A DNA stretch of 45,064 nt, taken from assembly GCA_027031485.1 (NCBI GenBank), contig JALVQI010000050.1, positions 1-45,064 of the forward strand. The letters run 5' to 3'. Shown here one piece after another: positions 19,176 through 28,564 of this stretch. The notes beneath the pieces are model-generated. The model was not told the DNA's origin. It saw only the letters and a program-made list of their open reading frames with translations, and searched no databases. Made by a program: the position numbers and the translations under genes. Every line of letters starts with the position of its first letter. The first letter of the stretch is position 1. Origin of the DNA: Candidatus Aminicenantota bacterium (GTDB lineage: Bacteria; Acidobacteriota; Aminicenantia; JAMOAD01).

Positions 19176-20240
19176 ATGGCAGATAAGGGAGATAAGACAG
19201 AAAAGCCTACACATTGGAGACTACAAAAAGCTAAAAGGGAGGGGAATGTTCCCCGTTCCAAGGAGATTACGGAAGGGTTTATTCTGCTTATGCTTGCCAT
19301 TTCAATGATATATTATTTACCTTTTTTGGGTAAAACGATTATTAATTCTTTTAATTTCTTTTATTCACTTGCTGCGAACATGAGGGTTAATGAGGAGAAT
19401 TTTGTGTATTTAATGGGAAATGCTTTGAGTATCTTTGCTTTAATTCTTATCCCGATTACTATAATTTTCATAGGGGTTAGTTTTATCACAACAATTGCTC
19501 AGGGAGGATTCAAGTTTAAATTAAAAAAGCTTTCTTTAAACCTTGAAAGATTAAATTTTTTTAAAGGTGTCAAAAAAATACTTGTTTCAAGGGGAACTTT
19601 TGTTGAGTTAATTAAGAATTTTATAAAGATAATAGTGATAGGGTGGATAGCATATACAACTTTGAAAGGAAATCTGGATAAAATTATTTTTTTATCAGGG
19701 AGACCCCTTGATATTATTTTAAAAGATATGGGAACAATAGCTTTTTCAATAGCTTTTAAAGTTGCAATTTTTGTTCTGTTTTTGTCAATTTTTGATTATC
19801 TTTATCAAAGATATGATTATATGGAAAATCTTAAAATGAGTAAACAGGAGGTAAAAGAGGAGTTTAAACAGTATGAAGGTAATCCTCAAATTAAGGGGAA
19901 AATAAGAAATATTCAATACAGCTATGCTATGAAAAGAATGATGCAAGAAGTTCCGAAAGCTGATGTTGTAATTACAAACCCTGATCATTATGCTGTTGCT
20001 TTAAAATATGATAAAAAAAAGATGAGAGCTCCTGAGCTTGTTGCAAAGGGTGTTGATTATATCGCATTAAAGATAAAGAGTGTTGCAAGGGATAATAATG
20101 TTCCCGTTGTTGAAAATCCGCCTCTTGCAAGAAGAATTTACAGGGATGTTGAATTAAATGAACCAATTCCTGTGGAATTATATCAAGCCGTCGCTGAAGT
20201 TCTTGCCTATGTGTTTAAACTCAAAAATAGGAGTTTATAA
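19176..20240 (+). CDS. flhB: Flagellar export substrate-switch protein FlhB (NPDH variant)
   Basis: Switches export from rod/hook to filament proteins. The 354-residue product starts with DKTEKPTHWRLQKAKREGNVPRSKE, typical of FlhB, has four membrane segments (about residues 30-210), then the cytoplasmic domain. The autocleavage site reads N268-P269-D270-H271 (VVITNPDHYAVALKYD) where NPTH is canonical. Asn and Pro, between which cleavage occurs, are kept. The end VENPPLARRIYRDVELNEPIP is typical. Its stop overlaps flhA by one base. Confidence 0.96.
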   Translation: MADKGDKTEKPTHWRLQKAKREGNVPRSKEITEGFILLMLAISMIYYLPFLGKTIINSFNFFYSLAANMRVNEENFVYLMGNALSIFALILIPITIIFIGVSFITTIAQGGFKFKLKKLSLNLERLNFFKGVKKILVSRGTFVELIKNFIKIIVIGWIAYTTLKGNLDKIIFLSGRPLDIILKDMGTIAFSIAFKVAIFVLFLSIFDYLYQRYDYMENLKMSKQEVKEEFKQYEGNPQIKGKIRNIQYSYAMKRMMQEVPKADVVITNPDHYAVALKYDKKKMRAPELVAKGVDYIALKIKSVARDNNVPVVENPPLARRIYRDVELNEPIPVELYQAVAEVLAYVFKLKNRSL

Positions 20241-22312
20241 TGACGGCTACTACTTTAACTCTTGATAAATTTTTGAATACAAAATCACATATTGTGGCTC
20301 CGATAATAGTTATTTCAATTTTATTGTTAATTCTCGTTCCTCTTCCATCTTCTCTTCTTGATCTGTTTCTCTCAATAAACATAACTCTTGCTGTTTCCAT
20401 TTTAATGATTACCACATATTTAACTAAACCTGTTTCATTTTCCGTTTTTCCTTCTCTTTTGCTTTTGGCTACCCTATACCGTTTAGCGCTCAATATATCA
20501 ACCACAAGGTTAATACTTTTGAGGGGAGATCAGGGAATTACAGCTGCCGGACATGTTATTGCAGCATTTGGTAAGTTTGTTGTCGGCGGAAACTATGTTG
20601 TCGGCATAGTTGTTTTTATTGTAATAATTGCAATTCAGTACATGGTTGTTGCACACGGAGCTGTAAGGGCAAGTGAAGTTTCAGCAAGATTTGTTCTTGA
20701 TGCAATGCCGGGGAAACAGCTTAGTATTGATGCTGATCTGAACTCAGGTTTAATTACGGAGGAAGAGGCAAAGGCAAGAAGAGAGGAGATTAGAAAAGAG
20801 GCTGAATTTTATGGAGCTATGGATGGAGCCATAAGGTTTACTGCGCGAGAAGCTCTTGTCTCCATTGTTATTACATTTATAAATATTATAGGAGGGTTAT
20901 TAATAGGGATATTGCAAAAAGGGATGAGTGCTTCTGATGCAGTAAAGACCTATACAATACTGACAATTGGTGATGGACTTGTTTCTGCTCTTCCGTCTCT
21001 TTTGATATCAATTTCCGGAGGTCTTGTTGCAACAAGAGCTGCTGCGGATTCAAACCTTGGTAGTGATATTACAAAACAGGTATTCTTTAATTTAAAGCCA
21101 ATAACATTTGGTGCTATAGCTCTCTTTATTTTAGGGCTGGTTCCCGGGCTTCCAAAAGTTCCGTTTTTCATAATTTCAGGATTTTTCGGATATCTTGCCT
21201 ACAGATTATCGAGAGAAAAAAAAGAAAAAGAGGAGATAATCGAAAAAGAGGAGGAGAAAAAAAAGAAAGCACTTACTCCACCGGAAAGAATAGAGCAGCT
21301 TTTGAAAGTTGATATCCTGGGAATTGAAGTGGGTTATTCTTTAATTCCCCTTGTTGATCAGGCAAATGATGCTCCTTTATTGAAAAGAATAAAGACTACG
21401 AGGAAACAGATAGCTCTTGAACTTGGGATAATTGTTCCTTCAATAAGGATCAGGGATAACCTGAGGTTGGGCCCAAGGGAATATCAGATACTTTTGAAGA
21501 ATGTCCCGATAGCAAAAGGGGAAGTTTATCCATCCCTATTTTTAGCTATTAATCCTGGTAATGCAAAAGAGAAAATAAAGGGGATTGAAACGAAGGATCC
21601 TGCTTTCGGTTTGCCTTCATATTGGATAGAGGAAAAAGATAAGGAACAGGCTCAATTTTTGGGTTATACAGTAGTCGATCCTTCAACGGTTATTTCAACC
21701 CATATTAAAGAGGTGATTAAAAAGCATGCGGCGGAAATAATAACAAGACAGGATACTCAGAAGCTTATAGATATGGTGGGAGAAACTTATCCGAAAGTGG
21801 TTGAAGAGTTAATCCCTAAAATTCTTTCTGTGGGGCAGGTTCATAAGATCTTACAAAATCTGCTCAAAGAGAATGTGTCTGTAAGAGATATGCTTACAAT
21901 ACTTGAAACTCTTGCAGATTATGCTCCTACTATAAGGGACTTGAATCAATTGACAGAATTCGTAAGACAGGCTCTTTCGAGATCACTAATTTCTCCTTAT
22001 CTGACTCAAAATAATGAACTTCCGGTTCTGGTTTTGGGGCAGGATATTGAGGAAATCGTACAAAAGAGTATAGACAGATCTCAAGGGTTTGCTCAACTTT
22101 TTATATCACCGGAAACTGTACAGGAGATAATTAATAGAATAAAAAAGGCAATAGAAACTTCAGGGCTTAATGTTCAGCCGATTATACTCTGTTCTCCTGA
22201 AGTCAGACCACATATAAAAAGGATTACGGAAAGAGATATTCCGAATCTTGTGGTATTATCCATAGCTGAAATACCTGCCTATGTAAAAGTGATGTCATTG
22301 GGGGTTGTATAA
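20240..22312 (+). CDS. flhA: Flagellar export gate protein FlhA
   Basis: A 690-residue export-gate component. The N-terminal half carries about eight membrane segments. The family signature block between them reads TLYRLALNISTTRLIL, GKFVVGGNYVVGIVVF, RFVLDAMPGKQLSIDADL and ARREEIRKEAEFYGAMDGA. A charged linker (about 325-355) leads to the cytoplasmic ring domain, with ALELGIIVPSIRIRDN and VVDPSTVISTHI. Length is normal. It overlaps both neighbours by one base. Confidence 0.97.
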   Translation: MTATTLTLDKFLNTKSHIVAPIIVISILLLILVPLPSSLLDLFLSINITLAVSILMITTYLTKPVSFSVFPSLLLLATLYRLALNISTTRLILLRGDQGITAAGHVIAAFGKFVVGGNYVVGIVVFIVIIAIQYMVVAHGAVRASEVSARFVLDAMPGKQLSIDADLNSGLITEEEAKARREEIRKEAEFYGAMDGAIRFTAREALVSIVITFINIIGGLLIGILQKGMSASDAVKTYTILTIGDGLVSALPSLLISISGGLVATRAAADSNLGSDITKQVFFNLKPITFGAIALFILGLVPGLPKVPFFIISGFFGYLAYRLSREKKEKEEIIEKEEEKKKKALTPPERIEQLLKVDILGIEVGYSLIPLVDQANDAPLLKRIKTTRKQIALELGIIVPSIRIRDNLRLGPREYQILLKNVPIAKGEVYPSLFLAINPGNAKEKIKGIETKDPAFGLPSYWIEEKDKEQAQFLGYTVVDPSTVISTHIKEVIKKHAAEIITRQDTQKLIDMVGETYPKVVEELIPKILSVGQVHKILQNLLKENVSVRDMLTILETLADYAPTIRDLNQLTEFVRQALSRSLISPYLTQNNELPVLVLGQDIEEIVQKSIDRSQGFAQLFISPETVQEIINRIKKAIETSGLNVQPIILCSPEVRPHIKRITERDIPNLVVLSIAEIPAYVKVMSLGVV

Positions 22313-23454
22313 TGCAATTGAAAAAATTTAAGGTTAAGAACATAAGAGAAGCAATGGAAAAGATTAAGGAAGAATTAGGAGATGATGCCTTTATAATATC
22401 CGATAGACCTATTACAGAAAATGGGGAAAAGTTAATAGAGGTAATTGCTGCAGTGGAGAAAGATTCGGTCTCCTCAAGTTTTAAAGCAACACCGTCTGCT
22501 TTAAATATTTCAGATGCTAAAGAAAATGATTCAATAGGTGAATTAAAGAAATTGATAGAAAAGCTTAGTTATAAAGAAAGTGAAATTTCTCCTTTAAAAA
22601 AGGAAATTGAAGAAATAAAAAGATTGATAACGGAAAGATTTAAATCTCAAAAAAAGATTATTGATTTTGAGGGAATTTTCTATGATATCTACCTGAAACT
22701 TTTAGAAGAGGGTATTTCCGGGGATATCGCTTCTAAATTGGTAAAAATACTTGAATATCAAACTCCGTTAAAGATGCAAAATAAAATTGGGGAAGTGAAG
22801 CCGTATTTATGGAAAATAATTTATAGCTCCCTTTCTGATGTTAGACTTATTAATGAAAAGGACAGGATAATTGCGCTCGTGGGTCCGACAGGTGTGGGTA
22901 AAACAACCACTGTTGCCAAACTTTCAGCATATTATCATCTTGCTGAACAGAAAAAAGTGGCTTTAATCTCCCTGGATAGTTTCAGAATCGCAGCTCCGGA
23001 GCAGTTGAAAACCTATGCGTCTCTGATAGGAGTGCCCTTTGCTCTTGCCTACAATAGGGAAGAGCTGGAAAAGTATCTTGAAATGTTTAAATCTTATGAG
23101 CATATTTTTATAGACACTGCTGGAAGAAAAGTATCGATGGAAAGTGTTAAGAAAGATTCGGAAATCTTAAAAAATGAAAATATTAAGAAGATTCTTGTCC
23201 TTTCGGCGACCACGAAGAGTGAGGATTTAATAAATAATGTTAAACTCTATAAAACGATGATTCCTGATTCTGTAATCTTTACGAAAATGGATGAAACATT
23301 AAGTTATGGTAATGTTTATACAACTGTTATAAAGGAAAATATGTCACTGTCTTATTTTACAACCGGACAGAAGGTACCTCAGGATATTGAGGTAGCTTCA
23401 CCCGAAAAATTAACCAATCTTTTATTAAGGAGAGTGAAAAATGGATCAGGCTGA
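22312..23454 (+). CDS. flhF: Flagellar placement SRP-type GTPase FlhF
   Basis: Membrane-associated SRP-family GTPase that sets flagellar position. The N-terminal basic domain (KKFKVKNIREAMEKIKEELGDDAFIIS) is FlhF-like, followed by a variable linker and the NG domain: GPTGVGKTTTVAKLSA (G1, about residue 193), DSFRIAAPEQL, IDTAGR and TKMDE. The 380-residue length is ordinary. It overlaps flhG by 14 bases, consistent with the known FlhF-FlhG pairing. Confidence 0.95.
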   Translation: MQLKKFKVKNIREAMEKIKEELGDDAFIISDRPITENGEKLIEVIAAVEKDSVSSSFKATPSALNISDAKENDSIGELKKLIEKLSYKESEISPLKKEIEEIKRLITERFKSQKKIIDFEGIFYDIYLKLLEEGISGDIASKLVKILEYQTPLKMQNKIGEVKPYLWKIIYSSLSDVRLINEKDRIIALVGPTGVGKTTTVAKLSAYYHLAEQKKVALISLDSFRIAAPEQLKTYASLIGVPFALAYNREELEKYLEMFKSYEHIFIDTAGRKVSMESVKKDSEILKNENIKKILVLSATTKSEDLINNVKLYKTMIPDSVIFTKMDETLSYGNVYTTVIKENMSLSYFTTGQKVPQDIEVASPEKLTNLLLRRVKNGSG

Positions 23455-24313
23455 AACTCTTAGAAAGCTTAAAAGTGAGAGGTTGAAAAAAAATAATGGA
23501 CTGATGAAAAAAATAGCGATAACCTCCGGAAAAGGTGGAGTGGGAAAAACCAATGTGGTTATCAATCTCGCTATAGCCCTTCAAAGGAGAAAGAAAAGAA
23601 TTACCATTTTTGACGCAGATCTTGGATTGGCAAACATTGATATACTTTTAGGTTTGGCGCCCAAATACAATATAGTTAATTTGATTTCAGATGATTTTCC
23701 AATTGAAAAGATATTAATTGAAGGCCCTGGTGGCATTAAAATCATTCCTGCTTCTTCAGGTATTCAGGAAATCACGAATCTTGACCCATACCAGGAAGAG
23801 AAACTATTAAGTGAACTTTCTAAGGTTGCTGAGTTTACCGATATATTATTAATAGATACTGCCGCGGGAATCTCAAACCTTGTTTTAAGCTTTCTTCTAA
23901 GTTCAGAAGAAATTATTCTTGTCACAAACTCTGAGCCTACCTCTATTGTTGATGCGTATGCTGTGGTGAAGGTTGTTTCAAAGTATGATCTTGAAAAACC
24001 TATTTCTGTTATAGTTAACAGTGTTAGATCGGAAGAAGAGGGGAAAACTGTATTTAATCAGCTTAGAACGACTGTTGATAGATTTCTGGGAAGAGAAATT
24101 AGCCTGTTGGGATTTTTACCCTATGACAAAGTGGTTTTGGAAGCGGTGAAAACACAAAAAGCAGTCGTTGAAGCCTTTCCTGAAAGTGAGATAAGTAGAG
24201 CTTTCTCCAATCTTTCAAGAATATTGTTAAACAAACTTTCGTGGGTAACGCCTGATGAAGGGAATAATGAAAGCTGGAAAAAAATGTTGAGTTTGAGTGA
24301 GAATGAAAAATAG
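23441..24313 (+). CDS. flhG: Flagellar number regulator FlhG (MinD-like ATPase)
   Basis: MinD/ParA-type ATPase (YlxH/FleN) that limits flagellar number and stimulates FlhF. It starts MDQAETLRKLK, which carries the DQAxxLR motif reported to activate FlhF. The deviant Walker A is SGKGGVGKTN (about residues 28-37), followed by DADLGLANIDILLG and LLIDTAAGIS. The 290-residue length fits. The start lies inside the end of flhF, indicating translational coupling. Confidence 0.95.
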   Translation: MDQAETLRKLKSERLKKNNGLMKKIAITSGKGGVGKTNVVINLAIALQRRKKRITIFDADLGLANIDILLGLAPKYNIVNLISDDFPIEKILIEGPGGIKIIPASSGIQEITNLDPYQEEKLLSELSKVAEFTDILLIDTAAGISNLVLSFLLSSEEIILVTNSEPTSIVDAYAVVKVVSKYDLEKPISVIVNSVRSEEEGKTVFNQLRTTVDRFLGREISLLGFLPYDKVVLEAVKTQKAVVEAFPESEISRAFSNLSRILLNKLSWVTPDEGNNESWKKMLSLSENEK

Positions 24314-25031
24314 AGATTTTGAAAAAACTGTATTACAGCATCTTCCATTGGTTAAAAACATTGCAATAAAGATACGTAATACATTACCTAAAAACATAGA
24401 GCTTGAGGATTTAATAAATTCAGGGATATTGGGTTTAATGGATGCAATAAAAAAATACAATGAAAAATTTGGTATAAAGTTCGAAAGTTATGCCTCCATT
24501 AGAATTAGAGGGGCAATATTGGATGAACTGAGAAATCTGGATTGGCTTCCAAGGTCAGCGAGGGAAAAAAAGAAAGAAATAGAGAATGCATATTTAGAAC
24601 TTGAAAAAAAAGATGGCATCCCTCCCACTGAAGAAAAAGTCGCTGAATATCTTGGGATTAATCCTAAAAAGTTAAGAGAACTTCTATTTTTATATAGAGG
24701 AAATAATATAGGTAGTTTTTTCGCTTCAGGTGAAAGAAATGACAATGGAGAAGAAATTATTCTTTATTATCTGGAGGATAAAAAAGAGGACTCACCTGAG
24801 ACGAAAACAACCTATAATGAACTCAGGGAAGCTCTTATAAGGGCAATTTCGGAATTACCGGAAAGAGAAAAACTTCTAATTTCTCTTTATTATTATGATG
24901 AGCTTAATCAAAAGGAAATTGGGAAAGTTATGAACATAACAGAATCCCGTGTATCACAGCTTAGAAGTCAGGCTATAATGAGATTAAGAGCAAAAATAAA
25001 TGAATTTTTTAAAGTAAAGAGAGGAGGGTGA
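24303..25031 (+). CDS. fliA: Flagellar sigma factor (sigma-28 / FliA type)
   Basis: RNA polymerase sigma factor for late flagellar genes. The 242-residue protein has region 2 (LVKNIAIKIRNTLP, DLINSGILGLMDAIKKYN, FESYASIRIRGAILDELRNLDWLPR), a region 3 segment, and region 4 with the helix-turn-helix (NQKEIGKVMNITESRVSQLRSQA). RGAILDELR and DWLPRSAREKKK are characteristic of FliA/SigD. The ATG at 24303 is preferred over a GTG at 24297. It overlaps flhG, as in many fla/che operons. I found no clear FliA-type promoter within the window. Confidence 0.93.
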   Translation: MKNRDFEKTVLQHLPLVKNIAIKIRNTLPKNIELEDLINSGILGLMDAIKKYNEKFGIKFESYASIRIRGAILDELRNLDWLPRSAREKKKEIENAYLELEKKDGIPPTEEKVAEYLGINPKKLRELLFLYRGNNIGSFFASGERNDNGEEIILYYLEDKKEDSPETKTTYNELREALIRAISELPEREKLLISLYYYDELNQKEIGKVMNITESRVSQLRSQAIMRLRAKINEFFKVKRGG

Positions 25032-25032
25032 T

Positions 25033-26040
25033 ATGGCAAAAATATTGTCCCAAGAGGAAGTGGATGCCCTTTTAAATTCTTTTCTTGAAGAGGGAAAGGA
25101 AGGAAAAGAGACAGGAGTTCCGGTAAAAGCAAGACCTAAAAAAAGGGAAGAGAAGAAAGGCACGATATATAATTTTAGAAGACCTGATAGAATTTCCAAA
25201 GATCAAATAAGGTCCATTCATTATTTGCATGATAGATTTGCAAGAAACTTTTCATCTTCTTTATCTGCATATTTGAGAGCACTTGTTGAGGTTAATCTTG
25301 TTTCTGTAGAACAGCTTACCTATGCTGAATTTGTGCTTTCCTTACCGGATCCCACTTTTTTTAATGCAATCTCGATGGCCCCTCTTGAAATAGGTGGAAT
25401 AATTGAAATAAGCCCTTCCATTGTTTTTCCTATAATTGACAAGCTCCTTGGAGGCTCAGGAGCTCCCCATGAAGGCCCTTCAAGGGCAATAACTGAGATA
25501 GAAGTTAAACTGATGACAGGTGTTTTAAATTTGATGTTAAGAGATCTTCAGGATGCCTGGAAGCAGATAATAGAACTTGATATGAAAGTTACTGCTCAGG
25601 AAACTTCTCCGCAATTAATTCAAATAGTGGCTCCCAATGAGGTAGTAGTTTTGATTGTTTTCGAAATAAAAATGGGGGCTTCCTCTGGTATGGTGAATTT
25701 CTGTATTCCTTCCATAGTTTTAGAACCAATAGCCCAAAAGTTTTCTCAGGATTGGTACACTGGTAGAAGAAAGTATTCAGAGGAGGAAATATATAGGATT
25801 AAAGATATTTTAGAGAATGCAATATTTGAGGTAAGAGGGGAAATAAAAGGAAAACCTCTGACTTTGGAGGAAATCATGAATCTGGAAGTAGGAGATTTGA
25901 TAATGATGGAAAGAAAAGATTTCCTTAATCCCCTTGTGGTAATTTCTGATAAGCCGAAGTTTGTTGGTGAATTGTTTATTAAGGATGAAAGGAAAGCTTT
26001 AAAAATAAAATCAATAATAAAGAGGTTTGAAAATGAATGA
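25033..26040 (+). CDS. fliM: Flagellar motor switch protein FliM
   Basis: C-ring protein that receives CheY-phosphate. The N-terminus ILSQEEVDALLNSF is the CheY-binding motif. The middle CheC-like domain has LGGSGAPHEGPSRAITEIE, and the C-terminal SpoA domain contains LEEIMNLEVGDLIMMERK. Length 335 is typical. The stop overlaps the next FliN-type gene by eight bases. Confidence 0.96.
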   Translation: MAKILSQEEVDALLNSFLEEGKEGKETGVPVKARPKKREEKKGTIYNFRRPDRISKDQIRSIHYLHDRFARNFSSSLSAYLRALVEVNLVSVEQLTYAEFVLSLPDPTFFNAISMAPLEIGGIIEISPSIVFPIIDKLLGGSGAPHEGPSRAITEIEVKLMTGVLNLMLRDLQDAWKQIIELDMKVTAQETSPQLIQIVAPNEVVVLIVFEIKMGASSGMVNFCIPSIVLEPIAQKFSQDWYTGRRKYSEEEIYRIKDILENAIFEVRGEIKGKPLTLEEIMNLEVGDLIMMERKDFLNPLVVISDKPKFVGELFIKDERKALKIKSIIKRFENE

Positions 26041-26911
26041 AGCTATTAAAGAGATCTTAAAAAAGAATGTTCAAGAGTCAATATCATCGGTTCTCTCGAT
26101 GCTTTTGGGAAAGGATGTTCAGGCTAAAGCAGGTGACTTTGAAGAAGCAACAAAGGATGTGATATTGAACAGATTTGCAGAATACAAAAAAGTAGTTGTA
26201 TCAATGTTTGAACATACGGAGAGCGGTGGAGAACTATATTTTATTTTATCTGAAAAATTCGGTGGATTAATTTCCAATTTTATCATGGGCGTTGAAGAGG
26301 AAAAAGACAGTATTGTAGATGAGGACATAGACGCATTGACAGAGGTTGGTAACCAGGTTGTCAGCAATTTTGGTATAGCTTTAAAAAATGAACTTGATAA
26401 GAATTTTGGATTCTCACAACCTAAGACTGCTGTTATTGAATTGGGGGAGCTATATGAAAGGATTAAGAGTGATGATGTTGTTTTTTCCGAGATTGAGATT
26501 AAAGTGGCTGGTAGAGCTAATAGACTTATTTTAGCTCTTTCCAATGAGTTGAGTTCTTATTTTGAAAGAGGAAATGATAGTAAGAGCGAAGAGGAAAATG
26601 TTAATGAATATATTGAGGTAAGTAAACCATCAGTTTCTTCAGTAAGTGTGAACTCAAAAATAGAAATGCTGCTTGATGTGGAACTTCCTGTGGTAATAAG
26701 AATCGGAAAAACAGAAATGTATTTGAAAAATATTCTTAAATTGGGAACAGGTTCCATTATTCAGCTTGACAAAGTTGTGGACGAACCTGTAGAATTATTT
26801 GTTAACGATAAATTGATAGCAAGAGGTGAAGTAGTAGTGGTTGAGTCAAATTTTGCATTAAGAATTACTGAAATAGTAAGTAAGGAGGAGAGGATTAAGT
26901 CTCTTGGATAG
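26033..26911 (+). CDS. FliY/FliN-type motor switch protein with CheC-like domain
   Basis: A 292-residue protein with an N-terminal CheC-like region (about 1-190; ALTEVGNQVVSNFGIALKNEL fits the CheC helix), a short acidic/Ser linker, and a C-terminal FliN/SpoA domain (about 205-285; LLDVELPVVIRIGKTEMYLKN, GTGSIIQLDK, GEVVVVESNFALRITEI). This is the FliY arrangement of Bacillus and Leptospira. The first residues (MNEAIKEILKKN) do not show the FliM-like CheY-binding motif found at the start of Bacillus FliY. The ATG at 26033 is preferred (AGAGG seven bases upstream) over a TTG at 26027. A separate short fliN exists at 16711. Confidence 0.88.
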   Translation: MNEAIKEILKKNVQESISSVLSMLLGKDVQAKAGDFEEATKDVILNRFAEYKKVVVSMFEHTESGGELYFILSEKFGGLISNFIMGVEEEKDSIVDEDIDALTEVGNQVVSNFGIALKNELDKNFGFSQPKTAVIELGELYERIKSDDVVFSEIEIKVAGRANRLILALSNELSSYFERGNDSKSEEENVNEYIEVSKPSVSSVSVNSKIEMLLDVELPVVIRIGKTEMYLKNILKLGTGSIIQLDKVVDEPVELFVNDKLIARGEVVVVESNFALRITEIVSKEERIKSLG

Positions 26912-26914
26912 AAA

Positions 26915-27742
26915 GTGATAAAATTTAATCTTGATTATATAACTTTAAATGAAGTGCGATTATTTTTATATAAAGCGACAGGACTTTATTGGGAAGAAAG
27001 AGGGTTTGATTATTTAAAAATAAAAATAGAAATAAGAATGGAGGCAACAAAAAAATTTTCTCCGAGAGAATATTTGAATTTTTTAAGAAGAGATAGGGAA
27101 GAGATGCAAAAGTTGATTGATGAACTTACGATAAATGAGACCTATTTTATGAGGGAAATTGATTCTGTGGATGTTTATCTTGATAAGATACTGAGAATTG
27201 ATAGTGTAAAGAAGGAGAGAATAAAAATTGTTTCCGTTGGTTGCTCTTCAGGGGAAGAACCGTATAGTATCGTTATATTGGTTTATGAGAAATACCCTTA
27301 CTTAAAAAATAAATTAGAGATAAAAGCTCTTGATATAGATTCTCAAATGATAAATAAAGCAAGGAAAGGAGTGTATGGTTTTTATTCTTTAAGGTCAATG
27401 GACGAGAAACTTGTAAAAAGATACTTTGTCGAGGAAAATAAAGAATATATTCTGGATTCTCGAGTTAAAACAATCGTGGATTTTTATAATTTGAGCATAT
27501 TTGACCCGAAAACAAAAGTACTTTTAAAAAACAGTGATTTAATTCTGAGTAGAAATGTGTTAATATATTTCGGGATGGAATCAAAAAGAAACGCTGTGGA
27601 ATTGTTTTATGATTCTCTGGTGGATAATGGATATTTAATTCTGGGTAAAAGTGAATCTATTTTTAATGTTGATAATAAATTCGTTATGGTTCACTATCCC
27701 AATGTTATTCTTTACAAAAAGGAGGTAAACAATGGCGGTTGA
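26915..27742 (+). CDS. cheR: Chemotaxis protein methyltransferase CheR
   Basis: SAM-dependent methylation of receptor glutamates. The 275-residue protein has the CheR N-terminal helical domain, then VGCSSGEEPYSIVI (SAM-binding), the ALDIDSQMINKARKGVYGFYSLR block, ILSRNVLIYFGME and YLILGKSESIF. The start is a GTG with no good Shine-Dalgarno site; AAGGAGG lies more than 25 bases upstream. Translation is probably coupled to the preceding gene, whose stop is three bases away. It overlaps the first HDOD gene by 11 bases. Confidence 0.94.
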   Translation: MIKFNLDYITLNEVRLFLYKATGLYWEERGFDYLKIKIEIRMEATKKFSPREYLNFLRRDREEMQKLIDELTINETYFMREIDSVDVYLDKILRIDSVKKERIKIVSVGCSSGEEPYSIVILVYEKYPYLKNKLEIKALDIDSQMINKARKGVYGFYSLRSMDEKLVKRYFVEENKEYILDSRVKTIVDFYNLSIFDPKTKVLLKNSDLILSRNVLIYFGMESKRNAVELFYDSLVDNGYLILGKSESIFNVDNKFVMVHYPNVILYKKEVNNGG

Positions 27743-28562
27743 TCTGGAAGACATAGTTAAAAAAATAGGGTCTCTTCCTCCTTTGCCGAACATTGCCATG
27801 AAGCTTATTAGTTTGTTAAATAACCCTAATACCAGGGTTTCCGATTTAACAGAAATTATTTCAAAAGATCAGGCTTTAACAGCAGATATTTTAAAAATTG
27901 TAAACTCTCCGTTCTATGGTTTAAGAAGAGAGATAGTTTCCATAAGGCAGGCAATCAATTATTTGGGATTTTTGAATTTAAAATCCCTTTTGTTAGCTAT
28001 AAATACCAGAAAATTTATTCAGAGCGGAGATTTAAAAGATCTTATTCTGTGGAAACATTCTCTATCAACAGGAATTTTTTCAAAGTATATGGGAGAAAAG
28101 TTAAAAGTATATAATCCTGATGAGCTTTTTGTCGCAGGTTTGCTCCATGATATAGGCAAAACAGTTTTAAGAAGGAAAATAGCGCATGTATACGATCAAA
28201 TATTGGATGAGGTTTACTCCACGGGTAAAATGTTTGAGGAAATAGAAAAAGATATTTTGGGTTTTACTCATAGTGATGTTGGAATGCTACTTGTACAGGA
28301 ATGGAATTTTGGTGATAGAATGAAAAACATAATATTTTATCATCATCATCCTGATTTAGCCGAAAATTTTCCTCAGGAAACGGCGGTTATTTATCTCGGA
28401 GATCAGCTTAGTAATTTTAATGGTTTTGGTTTTTACAGGGATTTTAAGGTGAGTTATAATGAAGGTGTTTTAAATATATTAAATGTTGACGAAGAAAAGA
28501 TAGTCGAACTTAACGAAGAATTTAAAACAAAAGTTGAAAATGAAATCTCAGCTTTTATGTAA
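27732..28562 (+). CDS. HDOD domain protein (first of a tandem pair)
   Basis: A 276-residue HDOD protein. It begins LEDIVKKIGSLPPLPNIAMKLISLLNNP, the typical HDOD opening, and continues with LTADILKIVNSPFYGLRREIVSIRQAINYLG and FVAGLLHDIGK. HDOD proteins are regulatory, often without catalytic activity, though this one keeps HD in LLHDIGK and a distal HHHPDL. A strong AAAGGAGG site lies inside cheR. The place between cheR and cheB suggests a role in motility signalling; the partner is unknown. Confidence 0.92.
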   Translation: MAVDLEDIVKKIGSLPPLPNIAMKLISLLNNPNTRVSDLTEIISKDQALTADILKIVNSPFYGLRREIVSIRQAINYLGFLNLKSLLLAINTRKFIQSGDLKDLILWKHSLSTGIFSKYMGEKLKVYNPDELFVAGLLHDIGKTVLRRKIAHVYDQILDEVYSTGKMFEEIEKDILGFTHSDVGMLLVQEWNFGDRMKNIIFYHHHPDLAENFPQETAVIYLGDQLSNFNGFGFYRDFKVSYNEGVLNILNVDEEKIVELNEEFKTKVENEISAFM

Positions 28563-28564
28563 GG

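Noticed and set aside
26119-26544. A 141-codon minus-strand open frame over the FliY-type gene.
   Set aside because: Shadow of a real coding frame, Ser-rich, with no recognisable motif.
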